Source: Desulfobacterales bacterium (GTDB taxonomy: Bacteria; Desulfobacterota; Desulfobacteria; Desulfobacterales; Desulfobacteraceae). Taken from it: a DNA stretch of 7,864 nt. The translations under genes and the position numbers were made by a program. Each line of letters starts with the position of its first letter. Positions within the stretch are counted from its first letter, which is position 1. The stretch spans positions 1 to 7,864 of the forward strand of contig JAKSBO010000813.1 in the NCBI GenBank assembly GCA_022361095.1. Reading direction: 5' to 3'. Positions 6,474 through 7,864 of the stretch are shown piece by piece. The notes beneath the pieces were generated by a model. That model saw only the letters and a list, made by a program, of their open reading frames with translations, was not told where the DNA came from and did not search any database.

Positions 6474-6550
6474 TTTGTATTCCCGGGTAAAGGTATTTAT
6501 TGACCTACATTACTTTATCAACTTTTTAATAAAAAATAATAAAAACTATA

Positions 6551-6578
6551 TTGACAGAAAATTGTTTGTACATATTTT
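6551..6578 (+). promoter_or_regulatory. Sigma-70-like promoter upstream of the hsp20 pair
   Basis: A perfect -35 hexamer TTGACA (6551-6556) and a -10-like TATTTT (6573-6578) are separated by 16 bp in an AT-rich stretch (about 6505-6585). The predicted start is near 6585, giving a leader of about 70 nt before the first Hsp20 gene. No CIRCE inverted repeat (TTAGCACTC-N9-GAGTGCTAA) and no clear sigma-32 -35/-10 pair were seen, so heat control, if any, is not explained by known operators here. Confidence 0.6.
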
Positions 6579-6653
6579 ATTTTCAAACAAACGGGAGGCA
6601 GACTTAAACAAGCCGACCGAGAAAACCCAAATTAATAAAAAGGAGTATGAACT

Positions 6654-7100
6654 ATGTTTGCAAGAATGAACGAAATCGACAAAATGTTTGGGGCCATGGA
6701 TCTGCTCCGCACCAAAATGGACAGGATCTTCAACGAAGTAAACAGACCTTACCTGCACGGACCGGCATTTTCTATGTGTACCAATTCACCCAGAACCAAC
6801 CTGATGGAAAACGGTGACAGCTTTGAAGTCCGGGCAGAGCTTCCCGGTATCTCAAAGGATGACATTAGTATTAAAATCCAGGGCAATTACCTTGAAATCA
6901 GCGGAAAACGTTCCATTACCCCCCCTGAAGGGTATAAAGCCCACAGAAATGAAAGGGCTGCCACCACATTCTCACGCAGCTTTACCCTGCCCGATGAGGT
7001 TGATGCGGAAAAAGTCGATGCAACACTTAAAAACGGCATTTTGTACCTGACGCTGCCCAAATCAGAGGCAACCAAACCCAGACAGATCACCATCAGTTAA
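6654..7100 (+). CDS. Small heat-shock protein, Hsp20/alpha-crystallin family (first of pair)
   Basis: 148-aa cytoplasmic holdase chaperone that binds unfolding proteins and keeps them refoldable. The N-terminal arm (about 1-44) is variable and carries several Met and Phe residues. The alpha-crystallin domain (about 45-140) begins PRTNLMENGDSFEVRAELPG and contains the conserved A-x-x-x-NG-x-L element as ATLKNGILYLTLP near residues 123-135. The C-terminal I-x-I anchor is present as ITI in PRQITIS. AGGAG at 6641-6645 sits 8 nt before ATG 6654. It lies 116 bp before a second Hsp20 gene with a nearly identical C-terminal segment. The two are probably co-transcribed from the promoter at 6551. Confidence 0.95.
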   Translation: MFARMNEIDKMFGAMDLLRTKMDRIFNEVNRPYLHGPAFSMCTNSPRTNLMENGDSFEVRAELPGISKDDISIKIQGNYLEISGKRSITPPEGYKAHRNERAATTFSRSFTLPDEVDAEKVDATLKNGILYLTLPKSEATKPRQITIS

Positions 7101-7106
7101 ATACAA

Positions 7107-7182
7107 CGGCTGTGGGCTGGCTTAGGTTTCACCTAAATTTCAACCCGCAACGCAAGTTAAAATATCTGTTTGGATAAAAAAA
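7107..7182 (+). repeat. Possible degenerate fifth copy of the structured repeat, between the hsp20 genes
   Basis: Starts 6 bp after the first hsp20 stop with CGGCTGTGGGCTGGC (compare CGGCCATGGGCCGGC-like starts of copies C and D). About 50 bp further on it reads GCAACGCAAGTTAAAATATC against GCAACAAAGTTTGAAAAATC in copy D, at nearly the same distance from the start (62 against 65 bp). A hairpin follows at the expected place, ATCTG (7164-7168) with CGGAT (about 7178-7182), and another, TTAGGT/ACCTAA, at 7122-7127/7131-7136. The match is patchy and judged by eye, so this copy is tentative. Confidence 0.35.
7122..7136 (+). other. Short hairpin between hsp20 genes
   Basis: TTAGGT and ACCTAA form a 6-bp stem with a TTC loop, followed by ATTT but no real T-run. 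It could weaken read-through or stabilise the upstream message 3' end. Too short for a confident terminator call. Confidence 0.4.
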
Positions 7183-7216
7183 CGGATCTAAAAAAATAAA
7201 CCGACAGGAGGTTACC

Positions 7217-7603
7217 ATGACTGGCAGAAAAGATATCGCCAAAACCGAAAACAAGACCATTGAAAAAACCCGTGAACTGAGAACCGCCACCCCCTCAGTG
7301 GACATTTATGAAAATGAAAATGAGATCCTGCTCTTTGCAGATATGCCGGGAGTTCACAAGGATGATGTCACTGTGAATATTGAAAACGGCAAACTCTCCA
7401 TCTTCGGTGTTCGCCGGCTTGACCGCCAGGGCGCATCAACCTGGGAGGAGTTTGTGGACGTTGAATATGTCAGAAGCTTTTCCATCCCCCAAGCCATCAA
7501 CGTAGAAGATGTGGAAGCCAAGCTCAAAGATGGGGTTCTCACCCTTCATCTGCCCAAATCCGAAGCGGCCAAACCCAGACAGATTGAAATCAAAGCCGCT
7601 TAA
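7217..7603 (+). CDS. Small heat-shock protein, Hsp20/alpha-crystallin family (second of pair)
   Basis: 128-aa holdase chaperone with a short polar N-terminal arm (about 1-24, rich in K, E and T), unlike the Met/Phe-rich arm of the first copy. The alpha-crystallin domain (about 25-120) includes PSVDIYENENEILLFADMPG, then AKLKDGVLTLHLP, which carries DG where the first protein has the usual NG. The C-terminal I-x-I anchor is IEI. A strong ribosome binding site AGGAGG (7205-7210) precedes ATG 7217. Its last ~15 residues (LPKSEAAKPRQIEI) are nearly the same as in the first Hsp20 while the bodies differ widely. Two Hsp20 classes encoded together usually form separate or mixed oligomers; which applies here cannot be read from sequence. 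Confidence 0.94.
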   Translation: MTGRKDIAKTENKTIEKTRELRTATPSVDIYENENEILLFADMPGVHKDDVTVNIENGKLSIFGVRRLDRQGASTWEEFVDVEYVRSFSIPQAINVEDVEAKLKDGVLTLHLPKSEAAKPRQIEIKAA

Positions 7604-7636
7604 GGCAAGGGCCCATCTTCTTTGTGCCGGAATCAG

Positions 7637-7671
7637 GATGGCCGCGGCAAAACAAACGTGCCGCAGCCATC
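7637..7671 (+). other. Inverted repeat downstream of the hsp20 pair (possible 3' end of the transcript)
   Basis: GATGGCCGCGGCA (7637-7649) and TGCCGCAGCCATC (7659-7671) pair at 12 of 13 positions with a 9-nt loop. It sits 34 bp after the second hsp20 stop, where a terminator is expected, but no T-run follows (CCAGGCGC). It could still define an mRNA 3' end by processing or aid Rho-dependent termination. Apart from this hairpin, 7604-7723 shows nothing recognisable. Confidence 0.5.
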
Positions 7672-7723
7672 CCAGGCGCTCACCCAAAGAAACAATTCGC
7701 GTTACTTACATCAATGTTGAAAT

Positions 7724-7864
7724 GAGCCTGTAAATAATTCTGTGTAACCGCCATTTTTCTATACGGGGAATCTACCTTCAAAATCAATGGCAAACCGGTT
7801 CATTGCCGGCTTCCACTCCCGTAGCGGCATAGTCCATTTCTTTGAGGCAGACATTATTGCCAAA
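7724..7864 (-). mobile_element. End of an IS256/mutator-type insertion sequence (rest beyond right edge)
   Basis: The outer end is placed at about 7724, where the read on the plus strand starts GAGCCTGTAAATAATTCTGT and continues GTAACCGCC; this resembles the terminal inverted repeats of IS256-family elements. The transposase 3' end lies about 35 bp inside it, pointing outward, as is usual. The boundary and any 8-9-bp target duplication (candidate flank about 7715-7723) cannot be confirmed because the other end is outside the window. Confidence 0.65.
7759..7864 (-). CDS. IS256-family (mutator-type) transposase, C-terminal fragment
   Basis: On the minus strand the frame from the right edge to a TAG at 7759-7761 reads about 34 residues containing SKKWTMPLREWKPAMNRFAI followed by DFEGRFPV. 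The pattern K-W-T-M-P-[IL]-R-x-W...N-x-F-A-I-x-F-E-x-R is the typical C-terminus of IS256/mutator transposases, DDE enzymes that move the element by a copy-out mechanism. The catalytic residues lie outside the window, so it cannot be said whether the element is intact. The other two minus-strand frames do not give a sensible protein. Confidence 0.8.
   Translation of the reverse strand, partial: LAIMSASKKWTMPLREWKPAMNRFAIDFEGRFPV

Noticed and set aside
6153..6503. Plus-strand ORF of 116 codons opposite the minus-strand small ORF
   Set aside because: No ribosome binding site, Cys/Pro/Phe-rich irregular composition, and codon use unlike the neighbours; the opposite strand reads better.
6585..6653. 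RNA thermometer (ROSE or fourU) in the hsp20 leader
   Set aside because: No U-rich or CUCC-type segment in the leader pairs well with the AGGAG at 6641-6645.
7509..7733. Plus-strand ORF overlapping the end of the second hsp20 gene
   Set aside because: It runs out of frame through hsp20 coding sequence, a hairpin and the IS boundary; its composition is that of a shadow frame.

Overview
The window looks like a chromosomal segment of a Deltaproteobacterium (Desulfobacterota), most likely a Desulfobacteraceae-type sulfate reducer. This is inferred from roughly even base composition, many two-component genes including an NtrC-type sigma-54 activator, an anion:sodium symporter gene next to them, and a tandem pair of small heat-shock proteins. 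No marker gene fixes the taxonomy, so treat it as a guess.

Layout. (1) 1-1110: the 3' part of a DASS/SLC13-type (sodium:sulfate/dicarboxylate) transporter, cut by the left edge. (2) 1111-1313: an intergenic stretch made almost entirely of two tandem copies of a ~90-bp structured repeat. (3) 1314-2483: a soluble hybrid protein, receiver followed by histidine kinase. (4) 2484-2690: two more copies of the same repeat. (5) 2691-3131: a single-domain response regulator. (6) 3131-3198: a long imperfect hairpin in the next gap. (7) 3235-4713: a membrane histidine kinase with a four-helix-bundle-like sensor. (8) 4691-6127: an NtrC-family, sigma-54-dependent response regulator whose start overlaps the kinase's end. 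(9) 6150-6473 on the minus strand: a small unrecognised ORF, convergent with the regulator. (10) An AT-rich stretch with a good sigma-70-like promoter, then two Hsp20 genes (6654-7100 and 7217-7603). (11) From about 7724 to the right edge: one end of an insertion sequence of the IS256/mutator type, with the C-terminus of its transposase on the minus strand.

How the genes may work together. All signalling genes run in one direction. Two kinases and three receivers, plus a transporter, suggest a phospho-signalling module that tunes transcription from sigma-54 promoters, possibly including the transporter. The membrane kinase and the NtrC-type regulator are translationally overlapping and are the most certain cognate pair. 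How the soluble REC-kinase and the lone receiver feed in is not visible.

The most unusual signal is non-coding. Four copies of a hairpin-rich ~90-bp element sit in two tandem pairs. Each pair fills the gap exactly from a stop codon to the ribosome binding site of a receiver-domain gene. At least one compensatory base change between copies argues for an RNA-level structure. A degenerate fifth copy may lie between the two hsp20 genes.
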